Shown: positions 1 to 11,261 of the stretch, one piece after another | Layout of the letters: the number at the start of each line of letters is the position of its first letter | How positions within the stretch are numbered: the stretch's first letter is position 1 | Notes under the pieces: generated by a model | Seen by the model: only the letters and a program-made list of their open reading frames with translations | Told to the model about the DNA's origin: nothing | Databases searched by the model: none | Translations under genes and position numbers: made by a program | NCBI RefSeq assembly: GCF_008831285.2 | Contig: NW_022204507.1 | Span: 6,840,174-6,904,173, forward strand | From: Nymphaea colorata | Taxonomy: Eukaryota > Streptophyta > Magnoliopsida > Nymphaeales > Nymphaeaceae | Length of the DNA stretch: 64,000 nucleotides | Direction of reading: 5' to 3'

Positions 1-2577
1 GTGTTTGCTAATTGTAAACAGTAATTTTAAATGTAAACATCAAATCTCACAAAGGTAAGTAAATAGCTGCAATAAGACAACGTTGTTGATGATGAAAATG
101 AAAATATAAGTGATACCTAGGTAGAAAATGAAGGATTTTCTTGATTTGGGTATGGGAATTGTACCATTAAAGGGGTAAATCGGCTCTAATTGATCAATAT
201 ATATATGTATATCACTATGTTGAGCTTTTTCTACATTTTTCTATTTAAAAATTCTCATTTACTAACAATTAATAAAAAGACAAATTAGAAGAGGTACCAA
301 CCACAATATGTTCTGTCATTTTGGCATGACCAGCCAATGTGATTATATAGAGTGAGGAATAACTGGTCAAAGTGAAAAAACAAATTAGAAGCGGTTACCA
401 ACCACAATATGGTTTTGACTGGAATTTCGTCGGGATAAAAGTTTTTTTCTTTCTTCAAGCACACCTTTTACCTTCGCTCATCAAGCCATGCCTGAGCAAG
501 ATGATGACGATACACATAAGTCACATTTTGAGCACTCAAGCACATTTTTGGGGCTTGGAGCCTTCCTGAACGGATGTTGAAATAAAAAATTTCATTGAAG
601 CCATCATTCATTCATATATAGTGCATGGTATGTGATATTTTAGGACCAGAGGTGCAATTCCTGTGCCACATAGAGCCTTTGTGCTCCAGAACAACATAAA
701 AGGGCATAAATGAATAAAAAAAAGTTCATTGTTACTATCCCCAGGTGGACTCTGTTTCACTAAGGAAGAAGATAACCCCAGAGTGCAGAATCTCTTCTTC
801 AGCCAAATCTGCTACTTCTATGTCATCAAGTGGGGTCAGTTGATAATGAACTCCTACAGGGTGTAGTACCAGCAACAAAATAAAAAAGAAAAAAAAGAAC
901 TGATCCAGGCATCTGCCATATCAGCAAGAAAACAAGAAAGGGGAAAACTGATCGAAAAAGGACTAAAAAAATGATGCGCCGGATTTCACCTGAGGACACC
1001 CTCAGAGGAAGAAATGAAGAAGAAACTTGAGGAAGAGAGAGAAAGAACAATTAATACCTATTGTTGTTGGGCTTTTACTGCTGCTGCTCAACCTCTGGTC
1101 TGCTCACCGATCGCCACAGATGGCTGGTGACAGTAGATGCTTCCCGCTGCTCAACATAAAATCCTCAAAAATAGAAGGGGACAAACAAGATTCAAGAGAA
1201 TGAGCAGAGATAAAATGAGAGAAGGAAATGGAAAAGAAGTCGACAAAGAGCCACTTATACCTGTTTTGGGAAATTTGATGTTGACCCTTTGTTTTGTACA
1301 CAATTCCTGTGAAGACCCTTTTATTTTTTTCAATTATTAACATGCAATCTTTTGGGTTTCAGTAGAGGTCAGGTTGATCCGATCTTTATAAAAAATTAAA
1401 TGCAGGACCTAATCAGGGAAGACCTTAGTTGCATAGAGTAAAGTAAAGATGATTTGTTTATAATCCCTTATACATGCAGCTGCGGCTTGCGTTACAGATC
1501 CTGCTCCTCCATCAAAAAATTCTTCATAATGTAACAATTGCATTATATAATGTAGCTGTATGTGTATACATCAATCATACAGATCTATCTCACTTACAAA
1601 AAGTCCAGTAGAAGCCATACATTAGATTTAAAAACAGTTTAACAATTGTTTTTTTTTTAAATTAAACCATAAAAAACGTAACGTATATATGTCTTCCCAG
1701 CCACTATGTGCGATCTCAATGTATTTAAATCTAAGAATCCACACCAATAATGTTTTCAATGTTTACAAAGACTGCTCCACAAATTAAATGAGAAAAATAA
1801 GAGCAACTCCTTTTGAAACACCAAATGTCCAACTTTTCCTTCTGTTTTTCAAACAAACACTTGATATTGTCAAAAGTATTAAAGTATCATCCAAATGATG
1901 AAATTATCCCATCAAATTGAAAATATTATCAAGAAAATAGAATTAAAAAGGAAAAACTGCTAATTAATGGCTCCGGTACAAACTCCAAAGTTATCTAGAC
2001 CAAGATTGTGGGGATAAGTTTAAGTAGAAAGATGTAACTCACTAATAGCTATATATATGTAAAAGGTATTCTGAACTGACAACCAATATGAGCTATCAAG
2101 TTGAACCAAGTTGAAGAGTATAGTCTCAAAAATGTCAATGGCTGATATATATAAAAATGTATCTCTGGGTTTTTGATGTGGCAACATGAAGGATTGATTA
2201 TGGAATTCTTCCCATAAGGCGAAGATTTTTGTGGAGACATCTCAAAGATAAAAATTAAGGATGTAGAAGATATAGTTATCAGAATCATTCACAAATACCA
2301 AAACTGAGGTCATTTTCCCTTTCCTAACTAAAATTAATTTTAAGACTACTACTTGGATAAAAATAAAACAAAAGAATTGGTCAACAAGTAAAAGTAGGCC
2401 AAAGAATGAGCAAACATGTAAAACTAATCCGAAGGTGGACATTAAAACCACCCAAAAGGAGAATATAAGTTTGTAGATCATTGTATGAAAGCTGGGAACA
2501 TCCTGAATGGTGACATTGAGTTCCTTTTCTTTTTGTTGGCAATGTTGTGCTTCGATTGAACGTGCCATGATTTATTG
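1..2577. other. AT-rich intergenic DNA, no gene recognised
   Basis: I see no coding region. Short open frames occur on both strands but none has a recognisable motif, splice context or codon pattern. A purine-rich patch at about 870-1050 produces a leucine/serine-rich minus-strand frame that looks like simple-sequence bias rather than a protein. A short (TA)n run begins near 2578. Confidence 0.5.
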
Positions 2578-2829
2578 ATATATATATATATATGCATATT
2601 TTCATAGAGGGAAAATGTAATGGTGAAAGCAACAAAATATGTTACTTTTCAGGGTTGATTTCATCTTTCCAACAATGTCTTTCCTCCTTAAACAAAAATG
2701 TGGCTGCATTTTCCCCAAGTGCAATGACTTGTAAGGAATGGATCTCGCGAGATATATCTTTGATTCATTGGAACTGGAACTTGCTCGATGAGAGGTGCGC
2801 ATCCTTATCTATACTGGTGATTTAGTGGC

Positions 2830-2965
2830 TGGTATATGTGTCCTACAGCGGTGATTTTGTCGCCGCTAAATCCATGTATACCAGTGATGTTTAACATTGC
2901 TTCAAGTCTTCACCGCTATAGACCTACAACGGTAGTTTTTTTCACCGTATATCTTGCTCTAACCA
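2830..2965. repeat. possible CACTA-type subterminal repeat remnant
   Basis: Several short direct and inverted motifs of the form 'accgctata', 'cagcggtgattt' and 'tgtcgccgctaaa' are crowded into about 130 bases. Alternating 'gcggtgatttt' and 'gccgct' motifs resemble the subterminal arrays of plant CACTA transposons. No CACTA terminus or target duplication was found, so the assignment is tentative. Confidence 0.25.
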
Positions 2966-2969
2966 GTAT

Positions 2970-5100
2970 CGGAGACACTGAGAGCCTGCTTCAGCTGCAT
3001 GCTTATCATATCGCTCAAGTGTACCTCCCTCTCCGTTTTATGATTAACACTTGTATCTTTTCTACAAGTTAGCTATGTTTTTGTTTTAATTTAGTTTTCT
3101 GTCAACAATATGGTAGAATTTAAATAATGTTGGATTTAACAAAGGCTGTATGTCAAATTAAACCATGTGAAGTTTAATGAATTTATTTTACTTCTAACGG
3201 TTTGATGAAAAAGTGCCTCGCAAGTGTGTTGCTTAAATAAATCAAAGTATTGCTTTTTTTTCATCTGCCATACTTACAAGTTATTAAATATTTCACAAGC
3301 TTTGATGGAAAATAGTTGGTAACAACTAAATTAATTTAGACAGTTTTATCCTTCATTTCTGATTTTGACATGAGATAATAATGCTTTTTTCTTCCTTTTC
3401 TTTTCTTTAAATTTTTGACATAATCTTTGTGGGCATTATATGCTAAAACATGTGTCACAACTTGTTTCTTTGCTAGTTCTCGCTTCACATAAATGAAATT
3501 GGGCAACCTTTAACATTTGATATGCACCAAAAGTGCACGGTAATAATACTAAGTCTATGACGACAACTCAAATGCAAGCAACCAATAAATGCTAAAATAA
3601 CATAAGACATTTACCTCGAGTAGAGAATAAAAGACTTGATGTAATTAGGCCTTTGCCGTGGGGCTTCAAATACACTCTAACAAGCCCCATTGCCTCCTAC
3701 ATCTTAAAAAGCAACATATCTAACTAGAGCTGCAACAAAAAGATAGCAACTAATTTATGACTGTGACAAAGAACACCTTGCTCATAGAGAACATGAAACA
3801 ACAATCGACAATTAGACATTTTAAAAACTGATACAAATACCTCCAAGTTGTAACTGGTTCAGTAGTTTGTCAAAATCATCAATATCAATAAATGCTGATT
3901 TTGTTGTAGACATAGGCTCCCTTCATGTATTTTAGATTCCCTCCATGGACATCAATAAAATTGCCAACAGTCACACGAAGACAAAAAAAAGGTATTTTAA
4001 AGACTTACCACAACTACAACATGTTTGACAGTTCTCTTAACTATTATATATTGTTTGAATATATTAAAAGACTACTGAAAGAACCAAAAAAAAAAGGAAC
4101 ATGTATCTACCAACATTATGGATCTTATAGAGATTTTAGTGGCAAAGTTTCATATATGTACAAGTTAAAGTCACACTGCTGTTAAAGTAGATTCCACCAG
4201 TCCTTTTTGAAATACATTGGCAATAAGAACAAAAAACATAGTCAAGGAGGGATTTCCTTTTCTTTAAGTTCATATACAATTTCCATGCTTTATAACAACC
4301 AATGGTCTTTAATCAACCCGAAACACTGAATTATAGCAATAGTAAGTTTAAGTTTTATACTATTCTAGGAATCCACGTTTAAGTAACATACCAACTTTAC
4401 AATATTGAGTTAACGTTCTATACATGTGTTTCTATGTGTCTGTGATCGTTTGGGAGCTTGGCCATGCATCGGTTTTAGGGATTGATACAGAGCTAAATGA
4501 GTATAACAATTCCAATCTAGTCAGGCAACTAATGTAAGAAGTGAAGACAGAGGTTGTCTAAACGAAAATAACATTTTCTCTCCAAAATAAGAGATAATAA
4601 GCTTAATGTATGAACATAATGTCCATGCTCTCATGTGATATACTTTTCGAGTAGACTAGAAACATGAAGTGTAAATCCAAGAATAATATTGAAAAGCAAT
4701 AAAACTACTCATGAGCACTACAATGAAACTGAAAAGAGAAATGAACCTCATCAGAAACTACACATTGAAGCCATGGTTCTGATGTTGTTAGATCAATTAG
4801 CAGTTTGTCATCATTTGAAGTCAAAAGTTCCAAACCATGAGGTTCATAACAAAGAGCTGGTCATTACAGTGACCAAGAATGCTGTTACTTCATATTGTTA
4901 GAGATTCAAAAGCTCACATTCAAGTCCACAAAAATAGATACTTCATACAACATTGAGATTGCTGTTGATCTGCAAGTACTTTCTGGAAGAATACATACAC
5001 ATATTTTACTAAAAGATGAGTAATATTAACAACAAATTATTAACTGGAAATGTACTTTTATTTTCATTAATTGCCATATGTTCAATTCTGCTAATTGACT
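2970..5100. other. AT-rich intergenic DNA, no gene recognised
   Basis: Long AT-rich stretch with scattered short open frames on both strands (for example 3925-4185 and 4689-4901, plus). None shows a known motif, and their composition matches the surrounding non-coding DNA. I see no RNA gene here. Confidence 0.45.
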
Positions 5101-5109
5101 GAAAACATA

Positions 5110-5128
5110 TCTCTCCCTCTCACTCTCT

Positions 5129-5187
<59 letters not shown>

Positions 5188-5188
5188 G
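5110..5188. repeat. compound (TC)n(TA)n microsatellite
   Basis: A pyrimidine-rich TC run of about 50 bases passes directly into about 26 bases of TA. The minus strand encodes an Arg/Glu-rich nonsense frame that is only an artefact of the repeat. Confidence 0.9.
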
Positions 5189-5689
5189 TTGATTATTGAC
5201 AACCAAGCATCTGTTCCAATAAGAACATTCAAACAAGATGTTTCTGTTCATGCTGCACATGGAATAGGAACCAGACGTAATTATGGCAACAGTTCTTATT
5301 CTAGAACAATTATGCCAAGGGTAACACCAAAATAAATACCCTCATGGTCACTTTGAGCAAGATAGTCAGAAGACTTAGAACTAAAGTATTAATAAACTTA
5401 TATGCATACCCTATATTACATCCCACAACACAAAAGTCAGATTTCTTTAGGTCCAAAGCCTTCTCTCACGCTACAGGAAACAAGCAGAAGGCTTATGCTT
5501 TAGCAAGCAGCATAAGCCAAAGAGTTGGCTACTTTACCCATCCCTATTTGCTAAAATAACAGGAAACATAGAAAGAAAATGATTGAAACCTTTCAAGCAC
5601 GAGGACATACAGAGAATCAACATATCATGCATGACCACTTGACTCTATGTAGCTTCGACGAGATTTTGGCAAGTCAATCCATATCATGC

Positions 5690-5990
5690 AGGAGCAAACA
5701 TGTGTGTGTAGTATCTCAATCACACCTGAAGATTGTAGGAACCTTAATCAAATCAGGGCCTACGTGCTAAAAATAATAATAAAAATTATATTCCAATAAA
5801 GACTAACGTACTTCTCTTCTAGTGCATTAATCCTTAAAAAGAAATTTAAGATTTTCAGTTTGACATGACTCAGGTCCCACTGAAAGTGCAAAATATAGTG
5901 TTTATGTTTGAAATGTGAGCGCCAAACAGAGTTTAATTTTTACCATAAATTAAGGATTCAAGTTTAATCTTTAACTTAGATTAGAATTCT
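5690..5990 (+). repeat. dispersed direct duplication, copy 1
   Basis: Starts at 'gagcaaacatg' and ends around 'gagtttaatttt'. The same order of blocks recurs about 690 bases downstream (6378-6625) with many substitutions and small indels, so the duplication is old. No coding potential was seen in either copy. Confidence 0.75.
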
Positions 5991-6377
5991 TCTGAACTCG
6001 TTAAAATGAAAATATAAATATGAAAGGCTGTGGCCAAATTCTGGGCACAGCTTAAATTGATCTTGGTCTTCAGGGAAGGGAAAATTTGAAAATAGAAATG
6101 TAGAACAGATACATGCACAGCAAAGAATATTCTCATTAATAGAAGTGGGGATCTAGAAGCTACATAATAACTAAAGCTTGATAATCAGTCTATTGTCTCC
6201 TCAGATTCCTTTCTATTGGTGGGGAAAGAGCATGAAAAAACGAGGATGGGGTGTTGGATAACCAATCACTGTAGCCTAAGTGAATTGTATGGAACGGTTA
6301 AGCCTTGGCCAATACCCGCATTGAGTGTAACCATTCAGCACCTGTGGCTGTGGACAGGTTCGGTGGTAATGACTGGA

Positions 6378-6625
6378 GCAAACATGCATGTGAATTATCT
6401 CAATCACACCTAAAGATTGTAGTAACCTTAATCAAATGAGGGCCTATGTGCAAAAAATATAATAAAAAAATTATATTCAATAAAGACTGATGTATTTCTC
6501 TTCAAGTGCATTAATCCTTAAAAAGAAATTCAAGATTTTCAGTTTGGCATAACTCAGGTCCCACTGAAAGTGCAAGTATAGTGTTCTGTGTTTGAATGAG
6601 AGCACAGAGCGGAGTTTAATTTTAT
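6378..6625 (+). repeat. dispersed direct duplication, copy 2
   Basis: Second copy of the block at 5690-5990. Shared landmarks include 'tctcaatcacacct', 'gtgcattaatcctt' and 'aggtcccactgaaagtgc' in the same order. It is shorter than copy 1 through several small deletions. Confidence 0.75.
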
Positions 6626-7299
6626 GATAAAAAGGCGTTGGGTAATTCGGGTTGGCATTGTTTGGTAGAAAAAGATCAAATGAAAGGAGAGAGAGGAAGG
6701 AGGGAGGGGGCGGAAGCTTCACATTTGTACAACTAAATTTATTGCAAGATATGGAAATTGCATGTCAAATGAATGCCAACCAACCATCTCTATACCATAT
6801 TTACAATTGCTTCCCTAAAAGTCTTATAAAAATGGGGAAGATACAAAAGCTGATGTGCCCATGCCCATGGAAACTACCAAATCCTAAACAATCAAAAGTA
6901 GAAAAAGAAGCGAAGAACCAGAATACCTCATCTTCCTAACTCCTGTATCTTCAACCCAAGCTTGATAAAACAAAAAGAGAAGGAACCAATCCACGTTAGT
7001 CACATCATCCAAACATGAGATTCTGCATTCTCAGCAAAGGCAACAAAAAATCACACAAAAAAAAACCACAATTGGAACAACTGAAAAGATGAAGGAAAAC
7101 CTACGTTCCTTCTGTCACATGTGACAATCAAGCAAGTCAACAAACATGAGAAATCCAGACATTAATCCACAGAATTAATGCTGGAGCTAATGAATATGTT
7201 GGCAAAATATGAGGGTCAAAGTGAAACAAAGACATTAATCCACAAAAGAAAACAATAACATGCGGCCACCTTAAACAAAAATTTCAAAGAAAAAGCCCA

Positions 7300-8460
7300 T
7301 ATCCCCGTTAATATGCGGCCCGATTTCTCAAGCTCTTCCTTTGTCTTCGACCAAAGAGTTGGTCACCTGTGCACCCCTAATTCTCACGCTCATCCAATTG
7401 AGCCGACTGCAAGCAGATTACATTTCATAGCCAATTTAAGAGTGAGACTGGACAGATTCTAATTAGTTTTTAATATTTCTTGAAATTTTTATTAACCATA
7501 TATTTTCTCTTATTTTCGACAAATATTCGAAACCAAACTCCTATTCGATCCAAGCGAACCAGCAATTCGGCAATTGCTGCAAGCAGAGGAGATGAACAAC
7601 ACATGACAATGGCGAGGTGAGCACCAGCAAACTGAGCAAGGAGAAATGCCAGAAAACGGGCAACAAAGCAGGTGAATCATGGATTTTTTGTTGAAGCAGA
7701 AAAATTTGGGAAGGAATGACAGAGTGAGGAACTTTTCTTCTTCTTCAGCTCTTCTGTCAGCGACAATCGGTCGATTGTGATCGATGCTTGACATCAGGGC
7801 ATGCTGCAATGGCAAAGGCCACAGGGATGAGCGGAAGGTGGATTTTCACCAGAAAAGGGGTCCAGGGATGGGCTTTATTGTCACAAGTAACACATCTTTT
7901 TTACGTTTGTTGTAGTGAGTACTCACTGGTGGAAACCATGATGGATCGGGAGTGAGGAAAGAGAGAGATAATATAGAGGCAGAGAGAGAGGCGATTTGGT
8001 CTAAGACCCTAAAAGCCAAGAAGGAAGTTGATATGGAAGAGCAATCACACATACGAGGGTAGCACGAGAGAAATCCAACCGACATAATCTGCCTTTTTAA
8101 GACATTATGTCCAAACAAGAATCTGAAGCCTCCAATTGATGTGGTTATAGAAAACAGGAACTTTCCAACTGCATATCCAACTAACCTTTCTGGAGTACTA
8201 GAAGGCGCTAGTAAAAAGAAAGACGCCACGGCAAGACGAAGAGGAGCAAAGCACAATCATTCCAACCCTCTTGTTTTGTCATGCATTCAATCTTTTGTTG
8301 GTTAAAAGAATGGGGAAATCCTAGATTTACATTACGCTTCTGCAACTTAACGGTGGGTTTGAGGGGAGAAAGAGAGAGATAAAAGGTGGAAAAGGTAATC
8401 GCACAATTGTGGTTCACACAAAATATGCAAATGGCTTGGGCGGGAAAACTCATTCATTGT
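7300..8460. other. GC-richer patch, possible exon or 5' region of an unrecognised gene
   Basis: This stretch is visibly less AT-rich than its surroundings and carries the longest open frames of the first 9 kb: 7510-7815 and 7846-8256 on the minus strand, 136 aa for the second. The frames are Ser/Leu/Phe-rich and show no domain I recognise. On the plus strand an ATG at 7819 opens a short frame. Purine-rich 'agagagag' runs near 7960-8000 and 8360-8380 resemble 5' UTR sequence of plant genes. I cannot choose a strand or product; it could be the first exon of a gene or simply a GC-richer repeat. Confidence 0.3.
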
Positions 8461-8759
8461 CCTGACCAAATGTAGAGGTTATTCGCTACGATTCTCATCC
8501 TAAAGTATTGGTGGTAGGGCATAAACAAAATATTGTAGTGACAGTGTGCCAGCATGAATTGTATTTGTACATGCCTGCAGTTGAGACACTATGTCTTGTT
8601 TAGATAGTATATCAAAACTGGGTTCTGAAATGCAATGTGATATTCTATTGTGACCATCATGAAATATAGATATGTGACATTATGCAAAGTATCTTAATAT
8701 GGATGATGGTTAACATACTCATGCCCACCTCTCCGTTTAACATGTAAATTTGACGATAG

Positions 8760-9245
8760 AAACTCTTTTTGTAAACACGATTTTATTTGAATGAATAACA
8801 AAACGAATCCTATAGTTGCTTTATTGCAATCTGGTTTGTTTTACTATTTATGACTTCTTTGTAAATGTCTTTTTATCATAAAACCAGTTCATATAGTATC
8901 ACTGTTGCATTTAATTTTTCTGAGTGCTTATTTCCTACTTAAAAGCATGATATTACTTGTGTCTATCATAAAATAAATCATGTGGTTGTGTTATCGCAAC
9001 ATTTTTTGTTCTTATCGCATTCTTGTAAACCCAAATTTATTTTAGGATATCATAAAATGCATATTGCATTTGCATTATTAGAATCTATTTTGTCTGACTG
9101 CTTATTGCCTTTTATTAAGCACATGTTATCGTAAAACCAATCCATAAAATGATATTATTGCTTTTAATTTTTCTAAGTGTTTATCACATCGTTGTAAACA
9201 CTATTTTATTTGACCTATGTCTTAAAACAAATCCTTCAATTGTGT
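8760..9245 (+). repeat. degenerate tandem repeat, period about 120-125 bases
   Basis: Blocks built from 'tatcataaaaccagttcat', 'tttaatttttctgagtgctta' style words and 'ttgtaaacac' recur about four times. The clearest pair starts near 8874 and 9126. Units are strongly diverged. No coding potential. Confidence 0.55.
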
Positions 9246-9400
9246 AAGCAAATATAATAGGACTCAATTAGAGAGCTCGAGCGCCTTCTAATACTGCATG
9301 CTCACCGACTACAGAGACCTACTTTTTCGCTCCTGAACAACAGAAAAGAAAAATGGCACAAATCAATAAAAAAATGTTCACTGTTACTACCCTCCTGCTA

Positions 9401-9500
9401 NNNNNNNNNNNNNNNNNNNNNNNNNNNNNNNNNNNNNNNNNNNNNNNNNNNNNNNNNNNNNNNNNNNNNNNNNNNNNNNNNNNNNNNNNNNNNNNNNNNN
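9401..9500. other. assembly gap (100 N)
   Basis: Exactly 100 unresolved bases, the conventional placeholder for a gap of unknown length. The sequence on its right (from about 9530) is the left part of the large module repeated at 36.8 kb. Confidence 0.99.
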
Positions 9501-10143
9501 TGCAAAAAAAAAAAGAAAAACTAAGTTGTATTTAAAAAGTCATAGATCTCAACAACGAAGCTTATTTGTTCCCTCTTATAAGTGGCATTTTGGCAGCTTG
9601 CAAGTACAATTAACTTGGTTTCTATTTTCTTCAATTTATTCTCAAACATCTTATCTTGTCAAAATCAATGACTCATATGTGCAACTTTCATCCAAACTGT
9701 TATATAAGAATCTAGTAGCTACCTATTTTCTTATATATATTATATATATGTATATGTAATATATAATGAGGTGAACGATGACTTAAGCCTCATCTGATGC
9801 ACAAGAAAAATACTGTACAAAGTGGATTTTTTTCAAGTTTGTATGGCTTTCCTCTGCAGCATCAAACAAAGGGAATTTTACCATGCATTGTTTAAATGAA
9901 TTCAGAAAAACTAGAGTCATAGATCTCACCTAACGAAGCTTATTTTTTCCCTCCTATAGGCGGCATTTTGGCCACTTGAAAGTACAATTAACCTGGTTTC
10001 TATTTTCTTCAATTTATTCTCAAACATCTGATCATATTAAAATCAGTGACACATATGTACAATTTTCATCCAAACTGGTATATGATAGTCTAGTAGCTAC
10101 ATATTTTTTATATATATAATGAGTGAATAATGACTGGTCATTT

Positions 10144-10382
10144 AAGCCCCATTTAATGCCCAAGAAAAATGCTATGCAAAGTGGATTTTTTTCTATTTTT
10201 TATGTTTCCCTTGTAGCATCAAACAAAGGTAATTTTACCATGCATTTTTTCAATGAATTCAGAACCCCCCCCCCCCCAACAAAAAAAAAAAGTCGACCTC
10301 TCTAGGTCCGATTTTTTTACACAAAAAAATCTTCCTTTCATACATTGAAAAAATTTTCGTTCCTATGCATCAAATGAGACCT
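10144..10382. mobile_element. Tourist-like MITE
   Basis: Terminal inverted repeats of the form 'gccc.gtttgatgcac.agaa' bound a non-coding element of about 240 bases. It is flanked by TAA on the left and TTA on the right, as expected for the three-base TWA target of PIF/Harbinger elements. Further copies lie at 36992-37232 and 55775-56028 (inverted), and a truncated copy starts near 9786. A homopolymer C tract followed by an A tract at 10266-10295 sits inside. Confidence 0.55.
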
Positions 10383-10384
10383 TA

Positions 10385-10590
10385 GAGTCACTCAACCATC
10401 TAACAATGTCATTCATTTAAAGCATATGGATGGTTGAGAAAAAACAATGGAAAAAATGTGTAAGCTAATATTAGATAACGAAAATACCAATTGTCTTTTT
10501 CTCATTATTTTTTTCTTAGTCGTCCATATGTTGAATTGGACGCTATGGAATAGATAGTTAGGTGACTCAAAAAAGTAGACTCACATTTCT
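10385..10590. mobile_element. MITE with GAGTCAC-type termini
   Basis: The termini read 'agagtcactcaaccatc' on the left and, inverted, 'gagtctacttttttgagtcacc' on the right. Inside are 'gatggttgagaaaaaacaa' and its near complement. Related copies are at 16317-16547, 37236-37425 and 55571-55775. Copies tend to be bordered by (TA)n runs, suggesting TA-rich targets. Confidence 0.45.
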
Positions 10591-10702
10591 TATATATATA
10601 TATAATATATATAATTATATATAATAATATTATATATAATAAAATATATATGTATATAAATATACATATATAATATAATATATTTATATTTATATATATA
10701 TA
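10590..10702. repeat. AT palindrome-rich tract
   Basis: About 110 bases of only A and T with a few G/C interruptions, made of overlapping 'tatata' and 'aatatt' palindromes able to fold back. The minus-strand Tyr/Ile-rich frame across it is an artefact. Confidence 0.85.
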
Positions 10703-11009
10703 AGAAAATGATTGAACCAACTTACTTATGAGAGTCATCCAACCCATTGTCACACACAATTGAAAGGAAAATAAGAAGAAGTAATAGATCTTTATCATCT
10801 AGTATTAATTGACACAATGGCTATTATAAATTAAAGATTGAATTCATTTGCTAAGAATTGTAAAATTTAATTGTTGATAACACCAACGCGGAATATTAAT
10901 TTGTCAAACTCAAGCGTCACTTGGGTTTTTTATTGAAAAAGAAAATGATATATGATGATGCAGGTCAACTCTTATATATCCTAAAAACTTAAAAAGACTA
11001 TCGTGACCT

Positions 11010-11245
11010 CAATTTTTTATCTCATAAACATTATCTCATATTTATGTTAGCATTATCTCATACATTCATTGTTATCTTATTATCTTATCTCATACATTTG
11101 TCTGTTACCTTATTATCTCATAAAACATGTGTTATCTCATAAACATTATCTCATTCGTATGTTTAACTTTATCTTATAATTTTTTCTGTTATCTCATTAT
11201 CTCATAATCTTTTATTATCTCATAAACATTATGTCATACTTACTG
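11010..11245. repeat. ATCTCATA-rich minisatellite
   Basis: The words 'ttatctcataaacatt' and 'ttatctcatacattt' are reiterated about ten times with variable spacers. Homologous arrays occupy 37770-38015 and 54950-55215 (inverted), always at the same place in the large module. Module h at 60.54 kb starts just beyond this array. Confidence 0.7.
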
Positions 11246-11261
11246 TTATTTCGCGCACATG

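Noticed and set aside
11010-11245. CRISPR-like array
   Set aside because: Repeat words are short, AT-rich and irregularly spaced with no unique spacers, in a plant genome; it is a minisatellite.
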